In this document: positions 63,389 to 64,000 of the stretch, piece after piece
How the letters are laid out: each line of letters starts with the position of its first letter
Position numbering within the stretch: the stretch's first letter is position 1
DNA from: Hyphomicrobiales bacterium
Lineage (GTDB): Bacteria > Pseudomonadota > Alphaproteobacteria > Rhizobiales > Devosiaceae
Assembly: GCA_027487555.1 (NCBI GenBank)
Contig: JAIYDI010000051.1
Coordinates: 59,558 to 123,557, forward strand
Reading direction: 5' to 3'
DNA: 64,000 nucleotides
The notes under the pieces: model-generated
The model's database searches: none
What the model was told of the DNA's origin: nothing
Seen by the model: only the letters and a program-made list of their open reading frames with translations
Translations under genes and position numbers: made by a program

Positions 63389-64000
63389 TCATGACAGCGG
63401 ACCCTGCGTAAGCGGAACTTCGCAATGGTATCCGGGCGCAGAGGCAGTGAACGTCACAGTGCCCGACAGCGGAACCCCGGAAGCGACATAAAATTCCCTC
63501 GTTCCGGCATAGTCACCCCAGTTCGTTTCAGCCGGGCTGAGAGGCTGCCCATCAATTGCAATTGACCAACCCGAAGTCGGATCTATTGAGTCATCATTTA
63601 CGGCGAAAAGCACATAAGTGGCCCAAGTGTACTTATTCTCCGCAACCGGCACTGCGCCAGGTCCGGTATAGGTAAGCACTGTCAGCGGGCAAGAAACGCC
63701 CTCGCCCTTCGCCACCACGTTGGCCGGCAGATAATCTGGCTTTTCCATAACTGCGCTGAGAATGCGGTCATGATTGTGGCCTGGCTCGGGCGTGAGAGAG
63801 ACCTCACCGGCGTAGCCCACCGCAGTGCTGGCAGCAGCCTTGCTGGCTTCGCCAATACCCATGCGCCAGTAGGCCGTCAGTCGCTGCTCGTCGTCACCAC
63901 CGTCCTTGTCGACGATGTAGCTATAATCCAGCCCCAGCCGGCTGTTGCTGCTGCCGGTGTCGGCGATCAGCAACTCGGTACCAGCCGTGTAGCGATCCTC
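63389..64000 (-). CDS. Unrecognised protein, 3' part only (runs off the window)
   Basis: The minus-strand frame is open to the window edge, giving at least 203 residues; no start codon with a ribosome-binding site is seen inside, so the N-terminus lies beyond. The visible part is acidic and beta-rich: TELLIADTGSSNSRLGLDY, then LYWRMGIG-like stretch (AYWRMGIGEASKAAAS), aromatic strands and a closing segment with TFTASAPGYHCEVPL. Low Lys/Arg and many Thr, Gly and Asp suggest an exported protein. No family recognised. Confidence 0.7.
   Translation of the reverse strand, partial: EDRYTAGTELLIADTGSSNSRLGLDYSYIVDKDGGDDEQRLTAYWRMGIGEASKAAASTAVGYAGEVSLTPEPGHNHDRILSAVMEKPDYLPANVVAKGEGVSCPLTVLTYTGPGAVPVAENKYTWATYVLFAVNDDSIDPTSGWSIAIDGQPLSPAETNWGDYAGTREFYVASGVPLSGTVTFTASAPGYHCEVPLTQGPLS

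Overview
The window looks like a GC-rich alphaproteobacterial chromosome, most plausibly order Hyphomicrobiales (Rhizobiales); a Devosia-type genus is a guess. The pointers are a C4-pathway 5-aminolevulinate synthase (HemA) behind a perfect FixK/FnrL-type box, a PodJ-like polarity protein, a TIGR02186-type protein next to a TauE-type exporter, the ligase-associated Lhr helicase/PdeM nuclease pair, a Zur-CobW-CobW-WD40 zinc operon, TAXI-TRAP transport and dispersed palindromic repeats. No rRNA, tRNA, CRISPR array or intact mobile element was seen.

Layout. 0-13 kb: a GAF-GGDEF cyclase, a PAN-domain alpha-2-macroglobulin translationally coupled to penicillin-binding protein 1C, a LuxR regulator with a degenerate N-terminus, an L,D-transpeptidase lipoprotein and a CSS-motif EAL phosphodiesterase: envelope defence and c-di-GMP genes. 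13-22 kb: an OmpA-like lipoprotein, a hydroxypyruvate-isomerase-like enzyme, a condensation/WS-DGAT-like protein, hemA and a flavodoxin (each behind a TTGAC-N4-GTCAA box), a FixJ-like regulator whose phospho-acceptor Asp is Asn, MscL, and a convergent hybrid kinase/NarL pair. 22-33 kb: PodJ-like scaffold, TauE exporter with TIGR02186 protein, the PdeM/Lhr DNA-repair pair, and a small kinase. 33-41 kb: a CUT2 sugar ABC transporter, a TadG-like VWA protein with two inserted beta repeats, and an RTX/Calx-beta protein with a transglycosylase-like N-terminus.

41-52 kb is accessory: PIG-L deacetylase and two GT4 glycosyltransferases, a TupA-like ATP-grasp protein, a small possible acyltransferase, an outer-membrane protein, a tightly packed P450-glycosyltransferase-pseudohydrolase operon, a GH29 fucosidase and two coupled small exported proteins. 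53-57 kb: zur, two CobW-type metallochaperone GTPases and a WD40 protein, preceded by a Zur-box-like palindrome.

57-63 kb holds the most unusual unit: a compact minus-strand operon with a free-standing carrier-thioesterase didomain (Cys nucleophile), an acyl/aryl-AMP ligase lacking the usual A5 glutamate, and a TAXI-TRAP binding protein plus fused permease. It can be read as an import-and-activate or import-and-assemble system for a carboxylic acid. The window ends inside an unrecognised gene. Start sites were chosen from ribosome-binding sites, signal peptides and overlaps; functions are inferred from motifs read by eye, not from database searches.
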